A stretch of 64,000 nt of DNA, taken from positions 62,001 through 126,000 of the forward strand of contig JAPDOI010001829.1 in assembly GCA_029168955.1 (NCBI GenBank), written 5' to 3'. The translations under genes were made by a program, and so were the position numbers. The notes beneath the pieces are model-generated. The model was given only the letters and a program-made list of their open reading frames with translations, made no database searches and had not been told where the DNA came from. Below are positions 12,301 through 21,589 of the stretch, piece by piece; positions within the stretch are counted from its first letter, which is position 1; every line of letters starts with the position of its first letter. The DNA is from Aplectana chamaeleonis (taxonomy: Eukaryota; Nematoda; Chromadorea; Rhabditida; Cosmocercidae).

Positions 12301-15300
12301 GTGCGGGACCCAAATGGGTGTGCGCAGAACGCCCTAGAAAGTGTGTGGAACCCAAATGAGAGTGCGCCGGACGCCGTAGAAAGTGTGCGGGACCCAAATG
12401 AGAGTGTGCCGGACGCCGTAGAATGTGTGCGGGACCCACGTGGGAGTGCGCTGGACGCCGTATAAAGTGTGCGGGACCCAAATGGGTGTGCGCAGAACGC
12501 CGCAGTAAGTGTGTGGGACCCAAATGGGTGTGCGCAGAACGCTGTAGAAAAAGTGCGGGACCCAAGTGGGAGTGCGCCGGATGCCGTAGAAAGTGTGCGG
12601 GACCCAAATGGGTGTGCGCAGAACGCCGTAGAAAGTGTGCGGGACCCAAATGGGTGTGCGCATAACGCCGTAGAAAGTGTGTGGGACACAAATGGGTGTG
12701 CGCAGAACGCCGCAGAAAGTGTGCGGGACCCAAATGGGTGTGCGCAGAACGCCCTAGAAAGTGTGTGGGACCCAAATGAGAGTGCGCCGGACGCCCTAGA
12801 AAGTGTGGAACCCAAATGAGAGTGCGCCGGACGCCGTAGAAAGTGTGCGGGACCCAAATGAGAGTGCGCCGGACGCCGTAGAAAGTGTGCGGGACCCAAA
12901 TGAGAGTGCGCAAGACGCCGTATAAAGTGTGCGGGACCCAAATGGGTGTGCGCAGAACGCCCTAGAAAGTGTGTGGAACCCAAATGAGAGTGCGCCGGAC
13001 GCCGTAGAAAGTGTGCGGGACCCAAATAAGAGCGTGCCGGACGCCGTAGAAAGTGTGCGGTGACAACGTGAAAGTGTGCAAGACGCCGTAGAAAGTGTGC
13101 GGGACCCAAATGGGTGTGCGCAGAACGCCGTAGTAAGTGTGTGGGACCGAAATGAGAGTGCGCCGGACGCCGTAGAAAGTGAGCGGGACCCAAATGAGAG
13201 AGCGTCGAACGCCGTAGAAAAAGTGCGGGACCTAAGTGGGAGTGCGCCGGACGCCGTAGAAAGTGTGCGGGACTCAAGTGGGAGTGGGCTGGACGCCGTA
13301 GAAAGTGTGTGGGACCCAAATGGGTGTGCGCAGAACGCCGTAGAAAAAGTGCGGGACCCAAGTGGGAGTGCGCCGGACGCCGTAGAAAGTGTGCGGGACC
13401 CAAATGGGTGTGCGCATAACGCCGTAGAAAGTGTGTGGGACACAAATGGGTGTGCGCAGAACGCCGCAGAAAGTGTGCGGGACCCAAATGGGTGTGCGCA
13501 GAACGCCCTAGAAAGTGTGTGGAACCCAAATGAGAGTGCGCCGGACGCCGTAGAAAGTCTGCGGGACCCAAATGAGAGTTTGCGCAGAACGGCCTAGAAA
13601 GTGTGTGGAACCCAAATGAGAGTGCGCCGGACGCCGTAGAAAGTGTGCGGGACCCAAATGAGAGTGTGCCGGACGCCGTAGAATGTGTGCGGGACCCACG
13701 TGGGAGTGCGCTGGACGCCGTATAAAGTGTGCGGGACCCAAATGGGTGTGCGCAGAACGCCGCAGTAAGTGTGTGGGACCCAAATGGGTGTGCGCAGAAC
13801 GCTGTAGAAAAAGTGCGGGACCCAAGTGGGAGTGCGCCGGACGCAGTAGAAAGTGTGCGGGACCCAAATGGGTGTGCGCAGAACGCCGTAGAAAGTGTGC
13901 GGGACCCAAATGGGTGTGCGCATAACGCCATAGAAAGTGTGTGGGACACAAATGGGTGTGCGCAGAACGCCGCAGAAAGTGTGCGGGACCCAAATGGGTG
14001 TGCGCAGAACGCCCTAGAAAGTGTGTGGGACCCAAATGAGAGTGCGCCGAACGCCGTAGAAAGTGTGCGGGACCCAAATGGGTGTGCGCAGAACGCCCTA
14101 GAAAGTGTGTGGAACCCAAATGAGAGTGCGCCGGACGCCGTAGAAAGTGTGCGGGACCCAAATGAGAGAGTGTGCCGGACGCCGTAGAAAAAGTGCGGGA
14201 CCCACGTGGGAAGTGCGCTGGACGCCGTATAAAGTGTGCGGGACCCAAATGGGTGTGCGCAGAACGCCGCAGTAAGTGTGTGGGACCCAAATGGGTGTGC
14301 GCAGAACGCTGTAGAAAAAGTGCGGGACCCAAGTGGGAGTGCGCCGGACGCCGAGGAAAGTGTGCGGGACCCAAATGGGTGTGCGCAGAACGCCGTAGAA
14401 AGTGTGTGGGACCCAAAATGGTGTGCGCATAACGCCACTGAAAGTGTGTGGGACACAAATGGGTGTGCGCAGAACGCCGCAGAGAAAGTGTGCGGGACCC
14501 AAATGGGCGTGCGCAGAACGCCCTAGAAAGTGTGTGGGACCCAAATGAGAGTGCGCCGAACGGCGTAGAAAGTGGGCGGGACCCAAATGGGTGTGCGCAG
14601 AACGGGCTAGAAAGCGTGTGGAACCCAAATGAGAGTGCGCCGGACGCCGTAGAAAGTGCGGGACCCAAATGAGTGTACTTGCCGGACGCCGTAGAATGTG
14701 TGCGGGACCCACGTGGGAGTGCGCTGGACGCCGTATAAAGTGTGCAGGACCCAAATGGGTGTGCGCAGAACGCCGCAGTAAGTGTGTGTGACCCAAATGG
14801 GTGTGCGCAGAACGCTGTAGAAAAAGTGCGGGACCCAAGTGGGAGTGCGCCGGACGCCGTAGAAAGTGTGCGGGACCCAAATGGGTGTGCGCAGAACGCC
14901 GTAGAAAGTGTGTGGGACCCAAATGGGTGTACGCAGAACGCCGTAGAAAGTGTGCGGGACCCAAATGGGTGTGCGCAGAACGCCCTAGAAAGTGTGTGGG
15001 ACCCAAATGAGAGTGCGCCGGACGCCGTAGAAAGTGTGCGGGACCCAAATGGGTGTGCGCAGAACGCCCTAGAAAGTGTGTGGAACCCAAATGAGAGTGC
15101 GCCGGACGCCGTAGAAGGTGTGCGGGACCCGAATGAGAGTGTGCCGGACGCCGTAGAATGTGTGCGGGACCCACGTGGGAGTGTGCTGGACGCCGTATAA
15201 AGTGTGCGGGACCCAAATGGGTGTGCGCAGAACGCCGCAGTAAGTGTGTGGGACCCAAATGAGAGTGTGCCGGACGCCGAAGAAAGTGAGCGGGACCCAA

Positions 15301-18300
15301 ATGAGAGAGCGTCGGACGCCGTAGAAAAAGTGCGGGCCCCAAGTGGGAGTGCTCCGGACGCCGTAGAAAGTGTGCGGGACTCAAGTGGGAGTGCGCCGGA
15401 CGCCGTAGAAAGCATTCGGGACCCAAATGGGCGTGCGCAGAACGCCGTAGAAAGTGTGCGGGACCCAAATGAGAGTGCGCCGGACGCCGTAGAAAGTGTG
15501 CGGTGACAACGTGAAAGTGCGCAAGACGCCGTAGAAAGTGTGCGGGACCCGAATAGAAGCACGCCCATGCCGATCATTTTTCCGCAGAGCTACCGTAACC
15601 ATTCTTGAACAAAACATGATAACGAACGATAACACACGCTCATAACATGCGGGGTATAAAAGGGCAGAGGAGCGGTATGCATTCATTCACACACCGTTCT
15701 CTTCGAGAAGCCGCCGGGAAGTGGCTGAGGAGGTCGAAATTGTGCAAACACGTTTGTTGGCTATTACGATGTGCTCATATCTAAGCTGACACTCAGAAAA
15801 TTTTTGAAGGAGGGTTACGGTAGCCCTGCGGAAAAATGATCGGCGTGAGTGTGCTTGTGACCCAAATGGGTGTACGCAGAACGCCGTAGAAAGTGTGTTG
15901 GACCCAAATGAGAGTGCGTTGGACACCGTAGAAAGTGTGCAGGACATCAGTGCGAGCGTGCAAGATGTAACAGAAAGTGTGCAGGACATCAGTGGGGGCG
16001 TGCAGGACTATAGTGAGAGTGTGCAGCACCTCATAGAAAGTGTGTATGACATCAGTGAAAGGGTGCAGGACATTAGTGGGAGTGTGCAGCACCTCATAGA
16101 AAGTGTGTATGACATCAGTGAAAGGGTGCAGGACATCAGTGGGCGTGGGCAGGACGTCAAAGAAAGTGTGCAGGCCATCAGTTGGAGTGCGCAGGACTTC
16201 ACAGAAGGGGGGGGGCAGGACATCAGTGGGTTTACTTTCATCTAACACCACCAGGCATAAATCATGTTAGAAAGGAAACCTTTAGGAAAAATAAATGATA
16301 TTCCTGAAAGTTTAGGTTCCTGGCAGAAGTGAAGATTTGGCATGGCCATAGAAATATACTCAGTTAAAAAGGGAAAATAAAGAAAAATGAAAAAAGGTTT
16401 TGAAATATTCCTGAGAACGATTTGGCGTAGAATAATTTGTTTTTCGGGAAATGAAGTGAAATAGTTGAAAGTATGATTTAGCAGTCGAGTTTGAACCAAC
16501 TATTGATAAGAGTTGTGCAAAACGAGAGACCGCCTTGTCTGTGCTTATCCGTAGAACATATCAAAGCGAAATCACGCGTTGATTTTGCTTCACCTAATAC
16601 GTGAAGACCGCCGCATTACAGCTCCTGAAAAAGTTTCGATGCTTCCCATTTCACGCGTGATTTCGCTTTGATATGTTCTACGGATAAGCACAGACAAGGC
16701 GATCTCTCGTTTTGCACAACTCTTATCAATAGTTGGTTCAAACTCGACTGCTAAATCATACTTTCAACTATTTCACTTCATTTCCCGAAAAACAAATTAT
16801 TCTACGCCAAATCGTTCTCAGGAATATTTCAAAACCTTTTTTCATTTTTCTTTATTTTCCCTTTTTAACTGAGTATATTTCTATGGCCATGCCAAATCTT
16901 CACTTCTGCCAGGAACCTAAACTTTCAGGAATTCTAGACTCGAATTCACTCAGTCAATGAATAATCGCGCTTCAAGAAAAGGATAATCGGATCTCCCGTC
17001 ATTCGATCTTTTCTAAAAAATATAACTATAATTCGTAACTAGACACCAAATAAGTGTGCAGTTTCAAAGCACGAATGTTCACCTGCTATCACCGAGAAAA
17101 ACCAACCTTCGGTTCTCATTTAAAGCAGCAGACACGCTCGAAAAAGTTGTTAAAGGCACAGTTCAAGCTCGAAATCGGTTTTCTGTTTTCCTACCTTTAT
17201 TGAAAACGGTTCCACTCTGATTCCAATAATGTCTCTGAAATCGTACAAGACCCTCTATAAACGAAGTTATGGCCCCTCAAAAATTCAGCTAAGGAAGCAT
17301 GGTGGACGAGTTGTCCGTGGCTTGTAACCTCCGTCATTTGCAATCGATGTATGCGAGCCGACCTGAATGGATAGAGAGGCTGAGACTGAAGAGAAGAACG
17401 GGGCCATTGATCGGGAATCATCGCTTATCTCGCCACTGTTGAGCTCGAAAGATCGTAAAAGGGGCGTGCCAAAGTGGCTTCCGGACGTGGGCGCCCCAGG
17501 GGGCTTTCTCCTATATCTCGCTTATTTGGAGGAAATGAGAGCTCGCACTTGGCAGGTGCTATTTAGGGTGGGTCTACTTCACAACTACGTGGAGATATCA
17601 AATTTCGTCCCTGAGCTTGGACTGTGCCTTCAAGGTAACTGCTATGTTACTGGGATCTTATGGTCCCTAGTAGAAGGCTCGCATCGTTAGAAGCGTCAAA
17701 AACGAGTTAAAACTACTAAATTCGAAAGATGCATGTCAAAAAATTTGTCAACCCCCGCTCCCCCTATACAGACTCGTCCAGATTTATCGTTCGAATACGG
17801 TCGCTTTGGCCGGATTTTTATGCTTTTAACGAGGTGAGCGTTCTAGTACAAGCTGTAAGAGTCTATTGGCTCGGCTACCTCAACCGCTTTGTCGCTAATA
17901 TTCGCTCTTTCAACCTTGCGTGGTAAACCCCGTCCAATTTCACTCGCTAACAAGAACAACCCTTATTCCTCTTCTTGTATATAGTTTTCGTTGTTTTTTT
18001 CATTATTTCCGCATACTACCAGTTTTAAACCTTCGATTTTTATAATAAATTCGATACAGTTTTTGTGCGTTTCTGCTGCCTTCAATGTTCTCCGGTCAGC
18101 AACTTGTTTTTGCCTTCTGCAGCAAGCTTAAATACGTATGAGATCAATGAGGGTAACACACCTCGAAGGAATTTGTTTTCCTTCTCTGTAGTAACCGAAG
18201 AAAGAGCGGACGTGTACTGAAAAGTCTTGTTAGTATGAGAGTCACAGCGTTTCTTGGCCTCGCTCCAACTAACGTGTTCCAAGAACAACTGAAAAAATGC

Positions 18301-18495
18301 AATACGAATCTGTGACATTCAAGTTGGGTGTCCAATTTATTAACAAACGGACATCACCTTGTGAACGGTTCTGTCGTGATAATTCCATCCATTCACGTTG
18401 TGCGGCGCCATCTCAGGAAGTCCATATTCATAGCTGTAGCAGCAATAAAAAAGCGTGAAGGTCACCAAGATCGTTGTTAGATCGTTGCAATACAT
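6241..18495 (-). CDS. Secreted C-type lectin gene, partial (three exons recovered)
   Basis: The predicted product starts with a signal peptide (MYCNDLTTILVTFTLFYC) and continues into a C-type lectin domain. Exon 1 gives GWNYHDRTVHK, where the family usually has Cys a residue or two before the K. Exon 2 gives LFLEHVSWSEAKKRC, then LSSVTTEKENKFLR. Exon 3 gives AWVGLN (WIGL motif), WEW, and ends NCGT. The splice junctions are phase 0 between exons 1 and 2 and phase 1 between exons 2 and 3, and the joined sequence ENKFLR-DYLKANN matches domain order exactly. Intron 2 is about 11.8 kb. The exon or exons encoding the last disulphide of the domain were not found between 1 and 6234. C-type lectins of nematodes are usually secreted and bind glycans, but ligand and calcium binding cannot be judged without the missing end. 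A palindromic MITE lies 64 bp upstream of the start codon. Confidence 0.8.
6840..7440. repeat. CGATCGCG-rich imperfect repeats
   Basis: Short motifs recur irregularly: GATCGCGAGATTCTGCCAG three times between 6850 and 7105, and CGGTACCATCGCG-like motifs between 7205 and 7420. The region is dense in CpG palindromes. No terminal inverted repeat or open frame of substance was recognised. Confidence 0.45.
7441..8550. other. Stretch without a supported gene
   Basis: Mixed intronic DNA. A GCAAGCTTCGAGCTTCGA / AAGCAGCAAGCTC motif cluster is seen near 8145-8225. No coding or transposon signature is recognised. Confidence 0.4.
8555..8850 (-). repeat. Promoter-like GC-rich repeat, copy 1
   Basis: Read on the minus strand, an E-box-like CATGTG is followed by CCGGTATAAAAGGTGCCTTA, then a conserved leader containing TGACTTCGAGACTC. 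Related copies are at 9570-9832 (minus) and 51300-51430 (plus). The three share the spacing E-box, then TATA box, then the GAAGGTGACTTCGAGTC-like block. It may be the promoter end of a transposable element whose body was not identified. Confidence 0.6.
9349..10102. mobile_element. Element with inverted ends carrying promoter-like repeat copy 2
   Basis: The segment near 9414-9441 (CTCAGGTACTCAGGACGACG) is repeated in inverted orientation near 10021-10049. Weaker similarity extends outward to about 9349 and 10102. Inside are GGTTCGCCGGCC palindromes and the promoter-like repeat at 9570-9832, which has CACGTG and then GGTATAAAAGGCGCC on the minus strand. The outer boundaries are approximate. Confidence 0.5.
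9570..9832 (-). repeat. Promoter-like GC-rich repeat, copy 2
   Basis: On the minus strand the order is CACGTG (E-box), CCGGTATAAAAGGCGCCTCA, then TGACTTCGAGTCACTC. The downstream GC-rich block resembles that of the copy at 8555-8850 over about 250 bp. Confidence 0.6.
10489..10509. repeat. Perfect hairpin shared with 48753-48773
   Basis: Arms GGTGAGCGC and GCGCTCACC with the loop GAA. The following bases AGATTTGGCTTTGAT are also present, in inverted orientation, beside the second hairpin at 48753-48773, so the two are pieces of one dispersed repeat. Confidence 0.7.
10510..11039. other. Stretch without a supported gene
   Basis: AT-rich intronic DNA to the left of the 42-bp minisatellite. No gene, TIR or repeat boundary is recognised. 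Confidence 0.4.
11040..15556. repeat. 42-bp minisatellite array 1 (about 4.5 kb)
   Basis: The unit is 42 bp, roughly GGGACCCAAATGGGTGTG + CGCAGAACGCCGTAGAAAGTGTGC. It consists of two related 21-bp halves that alternate. There are about 107 units with sub-types such as CCAAATGGGTGTGCGCAGAA, CCAAATGAGAGTGCGCCGGA and CCAAGTGGGAGTGCGCCGGA. A higher-order repeat of 1260 bp (30 units) is visible: the segment starting near 12334 recurs at 13594, and that near 12000 recurs at 13260. Because 42 is divisible by 3, several frames stay open on both strands, which explains the very long but meaningless reading frames. Confidence 0.95.
15556..15857 (+). mobile_element. TIR element GGGCTACCGTAAyC, copy 1, inside the array
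   Basis: Inverted ends of about 34-45 bp: CCGATCATTTTTCCGCAG then AGCTACCGTAACC at the left, and the reverse complement at 15812-15857. The interior has TATAAAAGG at 15655 and TTCACACACCGTTCTC about 30 bp downstream. A homologous element of about 280 bp at 45313-45592 has the same ends (GGGCTACCGTAATC) and the same TATA and TTCACACACCGTCC motifs. Both lie next to arrays of the same minisatellite family. Confidence 0.7.
15858..16240. repeat. Diverged minisatellite array of the same family
   Basis: It starts with typical 42-bp units and passes into units such as GTGCAGGACATCAGTGGGAG and AGCACCTCATAGAAAGTGTG. This links the CGGGAC type of array 1 to the CAGGAC type of the array at 45.6 kb. Confidence 0.85.
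16300..16932. mobile_element. Foldback element with 280-bp inverted arms
   Basis: Arms 16300-16579 and 16653-16932 are near-identical inverted copies around a 73-bp spacer. Outer ends read ATTCCTGAAAGTTTAGG and inner ends AAATCACGCGT. The arms carry GATTTGGC and GAAATAGTTGAAA motifs also found in the foldback at 43532-44340, which has the same kind of outer end (TTTCTGAAAGTT) and inner end (AAATCACGCGT). Confidence 0.9.
17119..17149. repeat. Terminus of a TTAA-AGGCAGCAGACACGC element (family F4)
   Basis: TTTAAAGCAGCAGACACGCT followed by CGAAAAAGTTGT equals one end of the element at 36717-39770. A family F2 element is inserted at 17154. The F4 sequence probably resumes after 17630, where AAGCGTCAAAAACGAGTT is F4-like. 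Confidence 0.6.
17154..17629 (-). mobile_element. TTAA-flanked MITE, family F2
   Basis: Left end TTAA then AGGCACAGTTCAAGCTCGA. The right end is the inverse of AGGCACAGTCCAAGCTCAGG, followed by TCAA, a one-base variant of TTAA. The interior shares with family F1 the block GGACGAGTTGTCCGTGGCTT (here on the plus strand) and the ATAACTCCGTT-type block, although the terminal sequences differ. Confidence 0.75.
17630..18100. other. Stretch without a supported gene
   Basis: Probably decayed F4-type element sequence up to about 17,760, then AT-rich DNA within the long lectin intron. Confidence 0.4.
18162..18288 (-). CDS. C-type lectin exon 2: WSEAKKRC segment
   Basis: This 127-bp exon lies between the acceptor TTTTTTCAG and the donor GTGTGT. 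It encodes the conserved SWSEAKKRC helix and the SSVTTEKENKFL segment of the C-type lectin fold. It leaves phase 1, which matches the incoming phase of the exon at 6389. Confidence 0.85.
18358..18495 (-). CDS. C-type lectin exon 1: signal peptide and domain start
   Basis: The start ATG is at 18495-18493. The first 20 or so codons are hydrophobic and end YCCYS, a plausible signal-peptidase site. The exon is 138 bp (46 codons) and ends ...VHK before the donor GTGATG, so the junction is phase 0. Intron 1 is 69 bp (18289-18357) and ends TTTTTTCAG. Confidence 0.75.
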
Positions 18496-18558
18496 TGTCT
18501 GTAAGAGCCGATCAATGAATAGCCTGAGCGTTCACTACAAAGATCCTACTGTCATCGG

Positions 18559-18689
18559 CATGGATCGTGAAGAGACTTCGTCTTCACTATCGAAGGTTGG
18601 CGCAAACTCGCTGCACCGATGTTATAGCATATGGCACTGAGTTTGCGCCAACCTTCAACAGTGAACGCGAAGTCTCTCAACGATCCATG
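18559..18689. mobile_element. Palindromic MITE, family GAAGGTTGxCGCAAACT, copy 2
   Basis: Near-perfect palindrome from CATGGATCGTGAAGAGACTT to its inverse, centred on TGCACCGATGTTATAGCATA. It lies 64-194 bp upstream of the lectin start codon, so it may be part of that promoter or 5' flank. Confidence 0.8.
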
Positions 18690-18702
18690 TTGATGTTATG
18701 TA

Positions 18703-18848
18703 AGCTCTGGTACAACCCTAGTCACCTGTTGATTTCGATTATCACCAGCAGCGGAGCGGTGGGCCACGGTCATATATTACTAGCGATAAGGAGGTTTCGA
18801 CGAAAAAGCCACCGCTCCGCGTTGTAGTAACCGAAAACTTCCGAAACG
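18703..18848. mobile_element. Palindromic MITE, family CTCTGGTAC, copy 1 (decayed right arm)
   Basis: It reads GCTCTGGTACAACC, then CCTGTTGATTTCGATTATCA, then AGCGGAGCGGTGG and its inverse GCCACCGCTCCGC. The right arm fades after GTAGTAACCGAAA. A full copy is at 19579-19744, and the two bracket a minisatellite array. Confidence 0.75.
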
Positions 18849-18849
18849 G

Positions 18850-19570
18850 GAAACGGCAGGACGTCAGGGTAAGTGTGCAGGACCTTAGAGGTGATGCGCA
18901 GTACATCATAGGAAGGGTACGGGACCCAAATGGTAGTGCGCTAGACGCCGTAGAATGCGTGCGGGACCTAAGTGGGAGTGAGCCGAACGCAGTAGGAAGT
19001 GTGCGAGATCCAGGTGGGAGTGCACAGGACGCCGTAGAAAGTGTACGGGACCCAAGTGGGGTGTGCCGGACCCCGTAGAATGTGTGCTGGACCGAAGTGG
19101 GAGTGCGCAGGACGCCGTAGAAAGTGTACGGGACCCAAGTGGGAGTGCGCCTGACGCCGTAGAAAGTGTGCGGGATCCAAGTGGAAGTGCGTTGAATGTA
19201 GTAGAAAGTGTGCGGGATTTACGTGGGAGTGCGCAGGACGCCGTATAGAGTGTACAGGACCCAATTGGGAGTGCGCCGGACGCCGTAGAATGTGTGAGGA
19301 CCCAAGTGGTAGAGCGCCGGACGCCGTAGAAAGTGTGCCGGACCCAAGTGGGGAGAGCGCCGGACGCCGTAGAAAGTGTGCGGGACCCAAGTGGGGAGAG
19401 CGCCGGACGCCGTAGAAAGTGCGCCGGGCCGAAGTGGGAGTGCGCCGAACGCATAAAATGTGTGAGACCCGAGGGAGAATGCGCCGTAGGAAGTGTGTGA
19501 GACCTAAGTGAGGGAGCGCTGGACGCCATAGAAAACGTGTGAGACTCAAGGGAGAGAGCGCAGAACTTTA
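18850..19570. repeat. 42-bp minisatellite array of the same family, bracketed by MITEs
   Basis: Units such as GGGACCCAAGTGGGAGTGCG and GACGCCGTAGAAAGTGTGC, more diverged from one another than in array 1. The array lies between two direct copies of the CTCTGGTAC palindromic MITE. Confidence 0.9.
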
Positions 19571-19578
19571 GAATCACT

Positions 19579-19744
19579 AAACTCTGGTACCGTCGTAGTG
19601 ACCTGTTGATTTCGATTATCACCAGCAGCGTAGCGGTGGGCCTCGGTGAAATATAACTAGTGATAAGGAGGTTCCGACGAAAAAGCCACCGCTCCGCGCT
19701 GTGATAATCGAAATCAACAGGTTACTACGGCGGTACCAGAGTTT
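19579..19744. mobile_element. Palindromic MITE, family CTCTGGTAC, copy 2 (complete)
   Basis: Inverted arms of about 70 bp: AAACTCTGGTACCGTCGTAG then CCTGTTGATTTCGATTATCA at the left and their inverse at the right. The central loop has ATATAACTAGTGATAAGG. Confidence 0.85.
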
Positions 19745-20156
19745 TTGTGCGTCTAAAAGAGAGCGTACACCACCCCTGTCTTCAGATCTCCTACCCTTCA
19801 CCACTCCTTTCAACTGCTTAGCTGTTTATATGCACTAACTTTTCTAAATCGGGTTTATATACGATGAAAATAAGAGTTGAAGGCAGTGTTCACGATATCA
19901 CGATAAAAACCCCTGTTCTGTTTTTTTTTGCCTATCTTGAAAACGGCTCCATTCTGATTGCAAGGATGTCTCTGGAATCGTACCAGACCTTCTGAGAACG
20001 GAGTTATGGTCCCTCAAAAATGTAGCTATTGAAGCTAGTGGACGAGTTGTCCGTGGCTTGTAACATTCGTCTTTTGCAGCCAATGTATGCGAGCTGACCT
20101 GAGTAAAGAGAGAAGTTGGGAATGGAGGGAAGAATCACTAAATCAGATTTATCGCG

Positions 20157-21128
20157 GTGTACCGTACCCCTTCTTGCAGGACTGAATATAATGATCAGCT
20201 GACAAAAGCTATAAGTGATCTATTAATGTGTGAGCACCCTTCTATTGTCTTGGGTGATTTCAACTATCCGGAAATCGATTGGTCTGACCTAGATAAACCA
20301 CTTGCTACCGACAAGACCGCCTTCGTGGAGATGAAAATTGCTCATAATCTTAAACAATACATTACGGAACCCACTAAAGTGAGAAACGTTCTTGATATTC
20401 TACTCACTAATGAACCAACTCTTCTCGGAAATGTATGTGTTGGGCCTCCTGTGGGTTCGAGCGATCATAGCAGCGTTACGTTCCATGTTTGTTCGACATA
20501 CATTCAGCCCCGCTACACGTACTGTCGTCAGTTCGAAAAGTGTGAGTATGACCAAGTTTGCAATTACTTGTCAAATGTTGCTTGGAGGGAATCGCTGGAC
20601 ACAGTGGTTGGCGTAAATGAAAAATATGAAATGTTGTTGGCCATACTCACTCATGCCATAGACAACATGTTCGTTCCATGGCGTCGCGTTACTGCGATGC
20701 GTGCTAATCTACCTGCTTATCTACAGAACATGTCTGAACATCGCACATGTTTATTTAGGCTGGCGAAAACTTCTCAAAATCAGTGTGACTGGGATAAATT
20801 TCACCGATTCTCGAAAAAATTTCAAAGCGCTTTAGAGAAGTTCAACAGCAATATTGAGAAAAGGATAGTCGATTCGGGGCGAAAAAATGATTTTTACAAG
20901 CTTTTGAACAGAGAGCTGAAAAGTAGCAAATGGATTGGTAGTATCAGAAAAGGAGATTATGTGGCGACAACCGACATAGACAAGGCCAACATATTTGCAG
21001 ATAAATTTTGCGAAGTTTTTCTTGACGACAATGGGCATATTCCAACTTTCAGTCCGACAGTTTCTGAGCCCATGAGCTTATTTCCATGGTTTCATGAATC
21101 TTCCCTGTTTGATATCATAAAGAAGTGA
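20157..21128 (+). pseudogene. LINE endonuclease domain, C-terminal half
   Basis: An AP-endonuclease-like domain of non-LTR retrotransposons. IVLGDFNYPEIDW contains the GDFN motif, and GSSDHSSVTF is the SDH motif that ends the catalytic fold. The N-terminal catalytic residues are missing because of 5' truncation. The frame stops at a TGA after DIIKK and continues in the same frame into LDYIPTSFLKNIALFFL, typical of the linker between endonuclease and reverse transcriptase. Confidence 0.85.
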
Positions 21129-21201
21129 CCAAACTCTCCTTCCTTGACACTTGATTACATCCCTACTTCCTTTCTGAAAAACATTGCTCTGTTTTTTTTA
21201 A

Positions 21202-21583
21202 ACATTTGACACCACCGAAATTCGGGTTAGATAGATTGGGCTGGTCTAGCTGGACGCCGTCCAAAATTTTCACAAACTCAAGTCCGTATTTCTGGAGAAA
21301 ACAGCCTGAAAGTCAGGGATTACGGTATTCACAGCATGATAATCATGGCTGGAATGACCGACAATTATACAGCACTTTCAAAGAATGCGTGGACAACCGC
21401 TAAAATATGGACGATGGCCACACTTTTCTGACTTTTCTGGATCATCGGCTGACGGAAGTGGCTGGAATAACTTGATGAAGACCGGTTTCAACGCAGTTTT
21501 CGCATGTTCCTTCAGACTACCTGTACCATGAGCACAGATTCAGCGGAAAATCTCAGAATCGAAATTCTGCCCGGACCCTGCCT
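21202..21583 (-). mobile_element. TTAA-flanked MITE, family F3, copy 1
   Basis: Flanked by TTAA on both sides. The right end is the inverse of AGGCAGGGTCCGGGCAGAAT. The left end has lost part of its terminal repeat. The interior (GAAATTCGGGTTAGATAGAT, CAGGGATTACGGTATTCACA) matches the inverted copy at 24410-24702. Confidence 0.75.
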
Positions 21584-21589
21584 TTAAGA

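Noticed and set aside
10920..15577. Reading frames of up to 1178 codons, Ser/Thr/His/Phe-rich repeats, on both strands across the 42-bp array
   Set aside because: The period is 42 bp, a multiple of 3, so any stop-free unit keeps frames open. Several frames on both strands are open at once, none has a credible start, and the units vary without respect for codons.
16242..16960. Two identical predicted proteins starting MVQTRLLNHTFNYF on opposite strands
   Set aside because: They are the two arms of the foldback element read in opposite directions. There is no independent evidence of coding.
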